Assembly (NCBI RefSeq): GCF_003261635.1
Contig: NZ_QFXK01000022.1
Location: 1-64,000, forward strand
Length of the DNA: 64,000 bases
Direction: 5' to 3'
Source: Kribbella monticola
GTDB lineage: Bacteria > Actinomycetota > Actinomycetes > Propionibacteriales > Kribbellaceae
A program made the position numbers and the translations under genes. Shown here piece by piece: positions 20,112 to 28,931 of the stretch. The notes beneath the pieces are model-generated. The model ran no database searches. It was not told where the DNA came from and worked only from the letters and a program-made list of their open reading frames with translations. Each line of letters starts with the position of its first letter. The stretch's first letter is position 1.

Positions 20112-23100
20112 TCAGCCGGTGGCCAGCGTGAAGATCCGCAGGTCGCGGTTCTTCGGCAGCGTCACGCTAACCGGCGTCTTGCCCGTCGGGAAGGTCATCG
20201 GTGCGGTGGCGAAGATGTTGGTCGCCACGTTGTCGCGCCCACCGCCTGCTTCATTCCGGTACGGCGTGGTCGCGACCACCAGGTTGCCGAAGTGCACGGC
20301 GTCGCCGCCGCCACCCAGCGTCCAGTCGCTGAAGGAGAGGTCGATCGGCGCAGTACTGCCGTCCGAGAACGTCAGGAGCCCCTCACCCTCCTGGTTGCCA
20401 TTCACTGCGCTGCCGACGAACGACAGCTTCGTGGCACCGGCTGGGAGGTCCAGGTTCAGCAGTTGCCCGTCAGCAGGCACGTTGTCAGGCTCCCCAGCCG
20501 GTACGCCGGGCCAGGTGAACGTCAGCCCCTCCTGCGTCACAGTGCTGCCCGGGCTGAGCCCTGCGGCGGCAAGAGCCTGTCGCGAGTAGCTGACCCCGCC
20601 GCCATCGTAGTCGGCTTCGTTGTGATCGCCCGCGTCGTCAGAGACGGCCACGCCTTCGCGCAGTACGGAGAAGGTGTTCGGCAGGCCCACAACAACGGTG
20701 AACCCGAGCCGGGGGAGCGCAGTACCGTCTGCTGCCTTCAATGCCACAGTGACCTCGTAGCGGCCGTCCGGCGTACCAGCGGCTGCACTGATTCGTACTG
20801 GAGCTCCACCGACGCCACTGGCCGGATCGACTGTGAAAGAACCACTGGCAGGCGACGCAGTAAGTCCTGCAGGGGTTGTCACCGAGTACTGCACAGTGCT
20901 GGCGGTTCCATTCAACCGGTGCGCCTTGATGGTCACCGGATCGCTGGTGGCGCCAGGGGCGACGACAACGCGGCTCGCATCGGTTGCAGTCTGGAAGGGG
21001 ATCTCGCCGGTGCGCCACGATGGCGGTGCGTCGGCAGCAGCCGAGCCCCAAGCGGTGTTGGCCGCAGTACCGAGCTTGAAGTCGAGTGTGCCGCCATGGC
21101 TCACGAAAGACTCGGGCAGCCACGGCTTGCTCGTACTACGTCCGTTCACCCTCAGGCTCTGCACATAGGTCGCTGGTGCTCCAGGTGCGTTGATGCGGAT
21201 GGTCCGACCGCTGTCGCGATGGATTACTGCACGCGGGAACAACGGTGCGGCTACCTGTAGGTCTGCGCGACTGGGCACGTCCGGGTAGAGCCCGAGCGAG
21301 CTCCACACGAACCACGACGACATAGCGCCCAGGTCGTCATTGCCAGGAATACCGCCGGTCGTGGTGTTCCACAGCTGCGTCATTGCCTGCCGCAACGTTT
21401 CTTGTGTCTTGTAAGGCTGCCCGGTGTAGTTGTAGATCCAGGGCGTGTTGATCGACGGCTCATTGTCCATCTCGGCGTGCAGATCGCCGGACTTCGTCAG
21501 GGCCCAGTTGCCGTCGGCATCCTTGAAGAACGCGTCGAGCCGTGCGGTCGCGGCAGCAGTACCGCCCATTGCGTCGAACAGCCCAGCCCTGTTGTGCGGA
21601 ATCATCCACGTGTACTGCGCGCTGCTGCCCTCCGCGAAGCCGTCGCCGGTCGCGGGCTCGAACGCCGGCCAGGCGCCGTTGTCGTCGCGGTTCTGGATGT
21701 AGCCGCCGTTCTCGGGATTGAACACGTTCTGCCAGTACTGCGACCGCTTCAGGAATTGGTCGTACATCGCCTTGTCGCCGGTCCGCGCGGCGAGCTGTGC
21801 GAGCGCGAAGTCGTCAGTGCTGTCCTCCAGCGTCTCGACCGCACCACCCCAGGCGTTGGACTTGGTGGGCAGGTAGTGCAGCGCCAGGTACTTGTCGAGC
21901 GAAGGACGCTGCCCGATCGACATCACTGGCTTACCGGCCGAGCTGAGGTCGCTGGCGGTCGGCACAGTGGCTGCCTTAACCAACGACTTGAGCGCAGTGC
22001 GTGCGTCGAAGTTCGTACCACCGAAGGCGTAGATGCCGGCAACGGCCGGAGCAGACGGGTCGCCCGTCATTACCGCAGTACTGCCCGATGCGTGCGTCCA
22101 GCGATCCCAGATGCCGTTGTTCTGCTGGGCTTGGTTCAGCAGCGACTGGGCGATGTCACCGGCCTTTCGTGGTTCCAGCAGCGTCAGGAGCTGCAGCTGC
22201 GACCGGTAGACGTCCCAGCCCGAGAAGGTCGCGTACTGCGCTGCCTGTCCGTGCTGCACGCGGTGCGGCTTCTGGTCGAAGCCCCAGTACTGGCCGTTGA
22301 CGTCGCTGAACACGTTCGGGTGCAGCAGTGCGTGGTACAGCGCGCTGTAGAAGGTAGTGCGCTGCTCGGCCGTACCGCCGCCGATCTCGATCCGGTTGAG
22401 CTGGTCGCGCCAGGCCTGCTTCGCCCGCGCCGCTGTCTTGGCCAGTGAGGTGCCGCGCGGGTTCTCGGCCCTCAGGTTGGCAGCAGCGTTGGCCGCGCTC
22501 ACGTACGAGATGCCGACGCGCATCGTGACCGTCTTGGCGTCGAACCCGACATAGCCGCCCGAGCCCTTGTTCGGCGGCATCCACCCATCAACCCCGTACG
22601 ACGTACCGCCGTGTGCGCTCGTCGACCCAGGGGTGACCGTCGTGTCCTGCCAGGTTCCCGTCTTCGCGAACGGCTGGTCGAACTCCGCGACGAAGTGCAG
22701 CGTGTAGTAGCTGCGCCGGCCGACCGAGGCGAGGTACCCGCAGAAGTTGCCGCTCGTCACCGACCCGGTCACGGTTCGCTTCGCAGGGTCGATCGAGAGC
22801 TGGGCGTCGCTGGAGCCGACCTCGGAGTTCGACGTACGGAACATCACCGTGGCCGGTTTGTCCTGCGGGAAGGTGAAGGCCGCGGACCCGGTGCGGGTGG
22901 TCGCGGCGAGTTCGGCGGTGGCGCCGGAGTCCAGGCCGACCTTGTAGTAGCCGGGCCGGGCGACCTCGTTCGCGTGCGAGAACGTGCTCGCGTAGACCTC
23001 GTCCTTGGCGTCGGTTTGCGGCGACGAGGTCACCTCCCCGGCGTACGGGAAGATCGGGATGTCGCCCGAGCCGCCGGCGCAGCCCGTGCCCGACATGTGG

Positions 23101-23510
23101 GTCAGGCTGAAGCCGCGGATCTTCGAAGCGGAGTACAGGTAGCCGCCAGGTGCGGCGGTGCGGTAGGCGTTGCCGCGGCTGGTCTCGGGGCTGAACGAGA
23201 ACATCCCGAACGGCGTGACCGCGCCGGGGAAGACGTTGCCGGCGTTCGACGTGCCGATCAGCGGATCGACCTGCTCGGTCGGGTCGGCCGAGGTTGTGGT
23301 GATCCTGCTGGCGCCGACCGGCTCGGGCGCTCTGAGGTTACGTAGTACGGGATCTGGTGGCGTGGCGGTCGTTGGATAACTGGTCTGCCTTGCGTGGTTG
23401 CTGGGCGGTGCGGGGCTGGGGCCGGCTTGCGCGGTGGCGGCGAGGGCCAGGGCCGAGATCACCGACCCGGCCAGTACTGCGGACGCACGACGGCTGCTGC
23501 GATTCTTCAT
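20112..23510 (-). CDS. Secreted GH92 alpha-mannosidase
   Basis: The 1132-residue protein starts with a twin-Arg-like basic signal region (MKNRSSRRASAV then VISALALAATAQA). The GH92 N-domain begins DPLIGTSNAGNVFPGAV. The catalytic (alpha/alpha)6 domain contains FYSALYHALLHPNVFSDVNG, FSGWDVYRSQLQLL, DNEPSINTPWIYNYTGQP and the acidic motif GIPGNDDLGAMSSW. GH92 enzymes are calcium-dependent exo-alpha-mannosidases that act on yeast mannan and N-glycans. After about residue 760 there are beta-sandwich modules, ending in an NPCBM-like or new domain. ATG 23510 is chosen over GTG 23522. A LacI-type operator overlaps its promoter. Confidence 0.92.
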   Translation of the reverse strand: MKNRSSRRASAVLAGSVISALALAATAQAGPSPAPPSNHARQTSYPTTATPPDPVLRNLRAPEPVGASRITTTSADPTEQVDPLIGTSNAGNVFPGAVTPFGMFSFSPETSRGNAYRTAAPGGYLYSASKIRGFSLTHMSGTGCAGGSGDIPIFPYAGEVTSSPQTDAKDEVYASTFSHANEVARPGYYKVGLDSGATAELAATTRTGSAAFTFPQDKPATVMFRTSNSEVGSSDAQLSIDPAKRTVTGSVTSGNFCGYLASVGRRSYYTLHFVAEFDQPFAKTGTWQDTTVTPGSTSAHGGTSYGVDGWMPPNKGSGGYVGFDAKTVTMRVGISYVSAANAAANLRAENPRGTSLAKTAARAKQAWRDQLNRIEIGGGTAEQRTTFYSALYHALLHPNVFSDVNGQYWGFDQKPHRVQHGQAAQYATFSGWDVYRSQLQLLTLLEPRKAGDIAQSLLNQAQQNNGIWDRWTHASGSTAVMTGDPSAPAVAGIYAFGGTNFDARTALKSLVKAATVPTASDLSSAGKPVMSIGQRPSLDKYLALHYLPTKSNAWGGAVETLEDSTDDFALAQLAARTGDKAMYDQFLKRSQYWQNVFNPENGGYIQNRDDNGAWPAFEPATGDGFAEGSSAQYTWMIPHNRAGLFDAMGGTAAATARLDAFFKDADGNWALTKSGDLHAEMDNEPSINTPWIYNYTGQPYKTQETLRQAMTQLWNTTTGGIPGNDDLGAMSSWFVWSSLGLYPDVPSRADLQVAAPLFPRAVIHRDSGRTIRINAPGAPATYVQSLRVNGRSTSKPWLPESFVSHGGTLDFKLGTAANTAWGSAAADAPPSWRTGEIPFQTATDASRVVVAPGATSDPVTIKAHRLNGTASTVQYSVTTPAGLTASPASGSFTVDPASGVGGAPVRISAAAGTPDGRYEVTVALKAADGTALPRLGFTVVVGLPNTFSVLREGVAVSDDAGDHNEADYDGGGVSYSRQALAAAGLSPGSTVTQEGLTFTWPGVPAGEPDNVPADGQLLNLDLPAGATKLSFVGSAVNGNQEGEGLLTFSDGSTAPIDLSFSDWTLGGGGDAVHFGNLVVATTPYRNEAGGGRDNVATNIFATAPMTFPTGKTPVSVTLPKNRDLRIFTLATG

Positions 23511-23579
23511 GGGGTTCCCCACCTTCGACGTCGAGACAACGTCGCCTCGCAGAACGCGGCGACGGGGTCACGGGCGGCG

Positions 23580-23626
23580 TGACATCGTTGTCAGCAATAG
23601 ATAGCCGAGCCGATGGGGTGAGTCAA
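23580..23626 (-). promoter_or_regulatory. GH92 promoter with overlapping LacI-type operator
   Basis: On the minus strand, TTGACT (23621-23626) is followed after 17 bases by TATCTA (23598-23603). The palindrome TGACAACGATGTCA (23580-23593) starts 4 bases past the -10 and covers the probable start site. Its TGACA-N4-TGTCA form resembles LacI-family operators, so repression relieved by a mannose-derived sugar is likely. No regulator gene lies nearby. Confidence 0.7.
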
Positions 23627-23681
23627 GAGTTCCGGCACGTTCCGCAACTACACGCTGCCGGAGCGCGACCGTGGCGCGGTG

Positions 23682-24032
23682 CTAGAGGTCGTACGCCGGT
23701 GGGTGCCGCGGCTGGTAGAGCCCGAGTTCGCCGCCGCCGGGAAGACGGATCGAGGTGAGGATGCCCCAGCGCTGATCCTCGACCGGCCGGACGAACTCGA
23801 CACCCCGCGCGGTCAGCTCCGCAACCGTCTGCTCGAGGTCGTCGCACATCAAGAACAGCTCATGCGCTTCGGATTGGTCGGCGGGGTGAACGGCGACCTC
23901 GGCCGGCGGCAACTTGAAGATCAACCACCCATGCCCGGCATCGACATGCGGATACCCGAGCACCTCCTCGAAAAACTTCCGATCCGCCTCGGCGTCCCGG
24001 CTGTAGATGATGACATGCGCACCATTGATCAC
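23682..24032 (-). CDS. VOC/glyoxalase-like protein
   Basis: The 116-residue single-domain protein has INGAHVIIYSRDAEADRKFF and the beta-alpha-beta-beta-beta pattern of the vicinal oxygen chelate fold, including HELFLMCDDLEQTVAEL. The catalysed reaction is unknown. GTG 24032 is supported by TATCGT 7 bases upstream; the open frame continues further upstream but lacks family sequence. Confidence 0.8.
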   Translation of the reverse strand: MINGAHVIIYSRDAEADRKFFEEVLGYPHVDAGHGWLIFKLPPAEVAVHPADQSEAHELFLMCDDLEQTVAELTARGVEFVRPVEDQRWGILTSIRLPGGGELGLYQPRHPPAYDL

Positions 24033-24039
24033 CCACCCG

Positions 24040-24045
24040 ACGATA
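24040..24045 (-). promoter_or_regulatory. -10 of leaderless VOC gene
   Basis: On the minus strand TATCGT ends 7 bases before GTG 24032, the same geometry as many other starts here. Confidence 0.5.
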
Positions 24046-24246
24046 GGTACCCCCAGACCCGTTGGCGATGGGTCCGACGAGCGAAGGGTGCGACGAGCGG
24101 GCAACTGACGGACGAGGTGCGAGCGGGCGCTTCGCACGAGTAACCACCGGAGCCACGCTTGCCACGACACGCTGTTCGCGCCGCGATGAAGCGGCGATCT
24201 GGGGTGGGTGGGTCGAGCGCCGACGGAGGAGGTGCGAAGCGGGTTG

Positions 24247-24858
24247 TTAGGTGGTGGCGATGCCCAGGGGAGTGCCGGAGAGTTCGGCCAGGGCTTGGGC
24301 GACGGTGCGGGCGTTGGTTTTCGACTCTTCGGCGGGGAGTGGGGGGAGGAGGTCGTCCCAGGCGGCGATCATGGCGCCGCGGAGTTGCATCATGCCGACG
24401 GGGCGGGCGAGGAACCAGATGTGGAAGTGTTCGCTGCCGTCGCCCCAGCGGTTGAAGTGGGTGCGGCCGACGCCGTCGATGCGGCGGATCGCGCCGGCGA
24501 CGCGCTGGATCATCGGGCCGAGGGTCGCGGTGAGTTCGGGTGGGAGGTTGTCGAGCCGGTAGTGCTCGCGGGGGACCAGGAGCGCGACCATCTGCAGGCC
24601 GTTCTGAAGCCCACCCTTGAGGATCCACTGGTCGTCGGCCCAGATCGCGCCCCGCTCCGGTTCGGCGCATGTCATGCACGGTATGCCGCCAGGCTCGCCC
24701 GCGCGCGGCGGCTCAGGCAGCACCGGCTCATCGAGCGGGACCACCTGGAGATCGCCTTCGAACGGGAAGAACGGACCACCCAGCAGGGGTTCCGCCGACA
24801 TCCGCTCGCCGTACGGAAGCCTGCGGTGGTACTCGGACGGCAGCTCGACATCGCTCAT
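24247..24858 (-). CDS. HIT-like domain protein
   Basis: The 203-residue protein has a HIT-like core: CMTCAE, LLVPREHYRLDNLPPEL and GSEHFHIWFLARP. The canonical HxHxHxx triad is reduced to His-Phe-His-Ile-Trp, so the third His is absent. It may belong to a divergent HIT or GalT-like group. ATG 24858 has CAGAGT 7 bases upstream. The 214 bp upstream of its 3' neighbour (24033-24246) show no gene. Confidence 0.75.
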   Translation of the reverse strand: MSDVELPSEYHRRLPYGERMSAEPLLGGPFFPFEGDLQVVPLDEPVLPEPPRAGEPGGIPCMTCAEPERGAIWADDQWILKGGLQNGLQMVALLVPREHYRLDNLPPELTATLGPMIQRVAGAIRRIDGVGRTHFNRWGDGSEHFHIWFLARPVGMMQLRGAMIAAWDDLLPPLPAEESKTNARTVAQALAELSGTPLGIATT

Positions 24859-24865
24859 AGCCCGA

Positions 24866-24871
24866 ACTCTG
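24866..24871 (-). promoter_or_regulatory. -10-like hexamer of HIT gene
   Basis: CAGAGT on the minus strand is 7 bases before ATG 24858. It is a weaker match (C in the first position). Confidence 0.35.
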
Positions 24872-24925
24872 CCCAACCCGCCCGCCCAGCGCCACCGCAT
24901 TGCACCGACCTGCAAGCCGAGTGGG

Positions 24926-24931
24926 TAGCGT
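24926..24931 (+). promoter_or_regulatory. -10 of leaderless DUF985 gene
   Basis: TAGCGT is 7 bases before ATG 24939. No Shine-Dalgarno sequence is present. Confidence 0.5.
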
Positions 24932-24938
24932 TCGAGGC

Positions 24939-25376
24939 ATGGGTGATGACGTGCGGCCGGAGTTGGCTGAGGTGCTGGGGCTCGAGAAGCATCCCGAGGG
25001 TGGGTGGTTCCGGGAGACGTGGCGGTCGGAGGTCGAGTTCGAACCCGACGGGTACGACGGTAAGCGGGCCAGTGCGACCGCGATCTACTTCTTGCTCGCG
25101 CCGGGCGAGGAGTCGCGCTGGCATCGGGTGAAGTCGGCCGAGATCTGGCTCTGGCACTCGGGCGGTCCGTTGACCCTCGAACTCGGCGGGACCGGCGAGG
25201 ACCCAGGTGAAGCCAGTCCGATCACGCTCGGACCGGACGTGGAGGCCGGCCAGCACCCGCAGGCCGTAGTACCGGCGGGTGCTTGGCAAGCGGCGCGACC
25301 GGCCGGGGATCAGCCGGTGCTGGTCTCCTGCATCGTCTCGCCCGGCTTCGACTTCGCCGACTTCACTCTGCGCTGA
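24939..25376 (+). CDS. DUF985 cupin-like protein
   Basis: The 145-residue protein has the DUF985 cupin fold: HPEGGWFRETWRS near the start, ATAIYFLLAPGEESRWHRV (metal-site His region) and VPAGAWQAARP. Related proteins bind small molecules in a cupin barrel, and the role is unknown. It converges with the LLM gene 25 bases away, with a weak hairpin in the gap. Confidence 0.85.
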   Translation: MGDDVRPELAEVLGLEKHPEGGWFRETWRSEVEFEPDGYDGKRASATAIYFLLAPGEESRWHRVKSAEIWLWHSGGPLTLELGGTGEDPGEASPITLGPDVEAGQHPQAVVPAGAWQAARPAGDQPVLVSCIVSPGFDFADFTLR

Positions 25377-25401
25377 GCCGCCAGAACTCTGCGGTGAGGC
25401 A

Positions 25402-26232
25402 CTAGAAAAGAACTGTCGCGAGCGCCTCGTACCCAGGCAGCAGGTCGGGCCCTTCCTTGCCGATCTGCTGTACGACGACCTGGTCGGCGCCCGCTTCGAG
25501 GTGCGCCCGCAGACCGTCGGCCACCTCGACCGCGGTGCCGTGCAGCACGAGCGCGTCGACCAGGTCGTTGCTGCCGCCGTCAGCGAAGTCCTCGTCGGAG
25601 AAGCCGAGTCGCTTCAGATTCGCCGTGTAGTTGCTCAGCTTCAGGTACGTCGCCAGGTAGTCCCGCGCCACCGCGCGCGCGATCTCCTTGTCGGTCTCCA
25701 GCACGACCTTCTGCTCCGGCGCGAGCAGCACCGCGTCGCCGAGCGTCGCCCGCGCTTCGCGAGTGTGCTCGGGAGTCGTTAGGTACGGCACTGCCCCGGC
25801 TGTGCGGGCCGCCGACAGCTTGAGCACCCGCGGGCCGAGGGCTGCGAGCAGCCGTCGTTCCATCGGGACCTTGCCGTCGTCGAGCACGTTCAGGTAGTCG
25901 ACGAGCGTCTCGTACGGCGACTTGTACTCGCCTGTCTGCTCCCGGTGACCCACCCCGATGCCGAGCAGGAACCGCCCCGGGAACTCGTCCTCCAGCCGGT
26001 GGTAGGACTCCGCCACCTGGACCGGATCGGACTTCCACACGTTCACGATGCTGGTGCCGACGGCCACCGAGTCCGTCGCTGCCAGTAGTACTTCGGCGTC
26101 GCGCAGGTCGGCCGCGGGGGAGCCGCCCAGCCAGAGCGTTCCGTAGCCGAGTTGCTCGACCCCGGCCGCGAGCTCCGGCCCCCATTTGTGCGCCTGATGC
26201 CAGACCCCGACCCGTCCCAGATCGACCGCCAT
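25402..26232 (-). CDS. LLM-class F420-dependent oxidoreductase
   Basis: The 276-residue protein fits the luciferase-like TIM barrel: GRVGVWHQAHKWGPELAAG, LGYGTLWLGGSPAADL, VGTSIVNVW, FLLGIGVGHRE and a C-terminal ADQVVVQQIG. Actinobacterial members of this size (TIGR03620-like) use cofactor F420. The substrate is unknown. ATG 26232 follows GAGAGGGG. Confidence 0.88.
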   Translation of the reverse strand: MAVDLGRVGVWHQAHKWGPELAAGVEQLGYGTLWLGGSPAADLRDAEVLLAATDSVAVGTSIVNVWKSDPVQVAESYHRLEDEFPGRFLLGIGVGHREQTGEYKSPYETLVDYLNVLDDGKVPMERRLLAALGPRVLKLSAARTAGAVPYLTTPEHTREARATLGDAVLLAPEQKVVLETDKEIARAVARDYLATYLKLSNYTANLKRLGFSDEDFADGGSNDLVDALVLHGTAVEVADGLRAHLEAGADQVVVQQIGKEGPDLLPGYEALATVLF

Positions 26233-26866
26233 GTCCTACCCCTCTCGTCAGAACTTCCGTTCGTGGCAACCCAGGGCGGTGGGCCGGTCATTCCCCCGCG
26301 CCGGTCCAGCCGTCACCCGGCGGAGGAAGGTGACACAGGCAAGCATCGCCGACACCCCCGCTGTCCCGTCAACGATCGTTGCGGGGGCAAGGACTCGCGC
26401 GACCGCCGGTAAGTGCGCAAACTCACTCCGGAACCGGCAACGATGCCAGCCGCCACCGCACCGATCGTTTCGGAACGGGGTACTGGACAGTCACTTGGCA
26501 GGGCTCTGTCCATCAGGACAAAGCAGGTCTGCTGCGTTGTCCAAAGCAGGCGTGCGGCGTTGTGCAAAGCAGGTGTTAAGGCGAACGAAAGATTTGCGTC
26601 AAAATTGCGCGAACGCGCCGAGTGGCCTTCCAGAGCGTGGATCCGGCGGCCAACCTCACGTCGCGCCACGGCGTCTTACGAGAGTGTAACCGGACCGCAG
26701 GACGCACATCCGCGCGTCGGGCCCGAACAAGACCAACCGGTCGGGTGGTATGAACCTTGCGGGCTTACACTCGGCATCGACCTGGCGTTCCCAACCCCTC
26801 GAGACGGCCGGGCCGCGGACCACAGCGAGGTGAGCCGCACACCTGGATACGGAAGAAGGGCAAGTT
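26233..26866. promoter_or_regulatory. 634-bp ald upstream region with palindrome and tandem repeats
   Basis: I see no gene here. It holds a perfect 12-bp palindrome CAACGATCGTTG (26370-26381). It also holds two full 23-bp direct repeats beginning AAAGCAGG and ending GCGTTGTCC/GCGTTGTGC, plus a partial third (26520, 26543, 26566). A -10-like TACACT lies at 26766-26771. In mycobacteria ald is controlled by an Lrp-type regulator binding several boxes; these repeats are candidates for such sites. Confidence 0.5.
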
Positions 26867-27982
26867 GTGAAGGTCGGAGTTCCGAAGGAAGTCAAGAACC
26901 ACGAGTACCGGGTGGCGATCACCCCGGCCGGCGTGCACGAGTTCGTGCGTAATGGGCACGAGGTTCTGATCGAGCAAGGGGCCGGTAGCGGTTCGCTGCT
27001 CACCGACGAAGAGTTCGTGGCCGCCGGCGCGCGCATCGTGCCGACCGCCGACGACGTGTGGGCCGACGCCGAGCTGGTGCTCAAGGTGAAGGAGCCGGTC
27101 GCCGAGGAGTACCACCGGATGCGCAGGGACCAGGTGCTGTTCACCTACCTGCACCTGGCGGCCAGCCCGGAGACCACCAAGGCGCTGACCGACGCCCGGA
27201 TCACCGGGATCGCCTACGAGACGGTCCAGCTTCCGGATGGATCGCTTCCGCTGCTCGCCCCGATGAGCGAGGTCGCGGGCCGGCTCGCGCCACAGGCCGG
27301 TTCCTACCACCTGATGGCCAACGGCGGCGGTCGCGGTGTCCTGATGGGCGGCGTCTCCGGTGTGCACGCCGCCCGCGTGGTCGTGATCGGTGCCGGTGTC
27401 GCCGGGATGAACGCGGCGGCGATCGCGCTCGGCATGCAGGCCGAGGTGCAGCTGTTCGACCGCAACATCGCCCGGCTGCGCGACGCCGACCGCACGTACC
27501 AGGGTCACCTCCGCACGGTCGCCTCGAACGCGTTCGAGATCGAGCGCGCCGTGCTCGACGCGGACCTCGTCATCGGCGCGGTCCTGGTCACCGGGGCGAA
27601 GGCGCCGAAGCTGGTCAGCAACGAGCTGGTCTCGCGGATGAAGCCGGGCAGCGTGCTCGTCGACATCGCGATCGACCAGGGCGGCTGCTTCGAGGACTCG
27701 CACCCGACCACGCACGCCGACCCGGTCTACAAGGTGCACAACTCGCTGTTCTACTGCGTCGCGAACATGCCCGGCGCGGTGCCGAACACCTCGACGTACG
27801 CGCTCACCAACGTGACGCTGCCGTACGCCGTGGAGCTGGCCAACCTCGGTTGGCGCGAGGCACTCAAGAACGACCACAGCCTCGCGCTCGGCCTGAACAC
27901 CTTCGACGGTCACGTCACCTACGGCCCGGTCGCCGAAGCGCACGGCCTCGACCAGCTCAAGCTCGACGAGGTCCTGGTCTGA
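26867..27982 (+). CDS. ald: Alanine dehydrogenase
   Basis: The 371-residue NAD-dependent enzyme interconverts L-alanine and pyruvate plus ammonia. It shows [18 protein letters not shown], the catalytic Lys region VLKVKEP, the His in YLHLAAS, the Rossmann loop [17 protein letters not shown] and [14 protein letters not shown]. Length is normal. GTG 26867 is preceded by GAAGGG. The stop overlaps the xerD start region. Alanine dehydrogenase adjusts nitrogen and redox status under low oxygen in related genera. Confidence 0.95.
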   Translation: MKVGVPKEVKNHEYRVAITPAGVHEFVRNGHEVLIEQGAGSGSLLTDEEFVAAGARIVPTADDVWADAELVLKVKEPVAEEYHRMRRDQVLFTYLHLAASPETTKALTDARITGIAYETVQLPDGSLPLLAPMSEVAGRLAPQAGSYHLMANGGGRGVLMGGVSGVHAARVVVIGAGVAGMNAAAIALGMQAEVQLFDRNIARLRDADRTYQGHLRTVASNAFEIERAVLDADLVIGAVLVTGAKAPKLVSNELVSRMKPGSVLVDIAIDQGGCFEDSHPTTHADPVYKVHNSLFYCVANMPGAVPNTSTYALTNVTLPYAVELANLGWREALKNDHSLALGLNTFDGHVTYGPVAEAHGLDQLKLDEVLV

Positions 27983-28917
27983 GCGGGGAGATCACCCGGG
28001 CGGTCAGTGCGTACCTCGACCATCTGACGGTCGAACGCGGACTGGCCGCCAACACCCTCGCTTCGTACCGGCGGGACCTGCGCCGGTACGGCGAGTATCT
28101 CGGCACCACCGGGATCGACGGCCTCGGCCGGATCACCGAGGCGGTCATCGGCGACTTCCTGATGCGTCTTCGCGAAGGCGACGCGGATCATCCGCCGCTC
28201 ACCGCGTCGAGCGCGGGCCGGACGGTCGTCGCGGTGCGCGGATTCCACAAGTTCTGCCTGCGCGAGGGGCTGACCGCGGTCGACCCGGCGGCCGCGGTGA
28301 AGCCGCCGACGCCACCGCAACGGTTGCCGAAGGCACTGACGGTCGACGAGGTCACGCGGATCCTTGCCGCGGCGGCCGGCGCCGAGGCGGAGCCCGCAGT
28401 ACTGGCGACTCGTGATGCCGCGCTGCTGGAGTTCCTCTACGGGACCGGCGCGCGGATCTCGGAGGCGGTCGGGCTGGACGTCGACGAGGTCGATCTGGAG
28501 ACCGGCACGGTGCTGCTGCGCGGCAAGGGCAGCAAGGAACGCGTCGTACCGGTGGGCTCCTACGCGCGCGACGCCCTCGCGGCGTACCAGGTGCGTGGCC
28601 GTCCCGATCTGGTCGCCCGAGGGCGCGGCTCGCACGCGTTGTTCCTGAACGCCCGCGGCGGCCGGCTCTCCCGGCAAAGTGCCTGGACCGTACTACGGCG
28701 TGCGGCCGAGCGCGCCGGGATCGCGAAGGAGATCTCGCCGCACACGCTGCGCCATTCGTTCGCCACCCATCTCCTCGACGGCGGCGCCGACGTCCGGGTG
28801 GTCCAGGAGCTGCTCGGTCACGCCTCCGTCACCACCACGCAGGTCTACACGCTCGTCACGGTCGACAAACTCCGCGAGGTCTACGCCACCTCGCACCCGC
28901 GTGCCCTGTCCGGCTGA
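27979..28917 (+). CDS. xerD: Site-specific tyrosine recombinase XerD
   Basis: The 312-residue recombinase has a core-binding N-domain ([33 protein letters not shown]). Its catalytic domain shows Arg in [16 protein letters not shown], Lys in [43 protein letters not shown] and the Tyr nucleophile. No ATG, GTG or TTG occurs where the family N-terminus starts. CTG 27979 overlaps the ald stop as CTGA and has GAGG (27968-27971) 7 bases before it, so CTG is my best start; the next ATG (about residue 60) would remove the DNA-binding arm. XerD resolves chromosome dimers with XerC at dif. Confidence 0.85.
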   Translation: MSGEITRAVSAYLDHLTVERGLAANTLASYRRDLRRYGEYLGTTGIDGLGRITEAVIGDFLMRLREGDADHPPLTASSAGRTVVAVRGFHKFCLREGLTAVDPAAAVKPPTPPQRLPKALTVDEVTRILAAAAGAEAEPAVLATRDAALLEFLYGTGARISEAVGLDVDEVDLETGTVLLRGKGSKERVVPVGSYARDALAAYQVRGRPDLVARGRGSHALFLNARGGRLSRQSAWTVLRRAAERAGIAKEISPHTLRHSFATHLLDGGADVRVVQELLGHASVTTTQVYTLVTVDKLREVYATSHPRALSG

Positions 28918-28918
28918 T

Positions 28919-28924
28919 TAGGGT
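28919..28924 (+). promoter_or_regulatory. -10 of leaderless LtrA-like gene
   Basis: TAGGGT overlaps the xerD stop region and lies 7 bases before GTG 28932. It decides the start against the GTG at 28923. Confidence 0.55.
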
Positions 28925-28931
28925 GTCGCCC

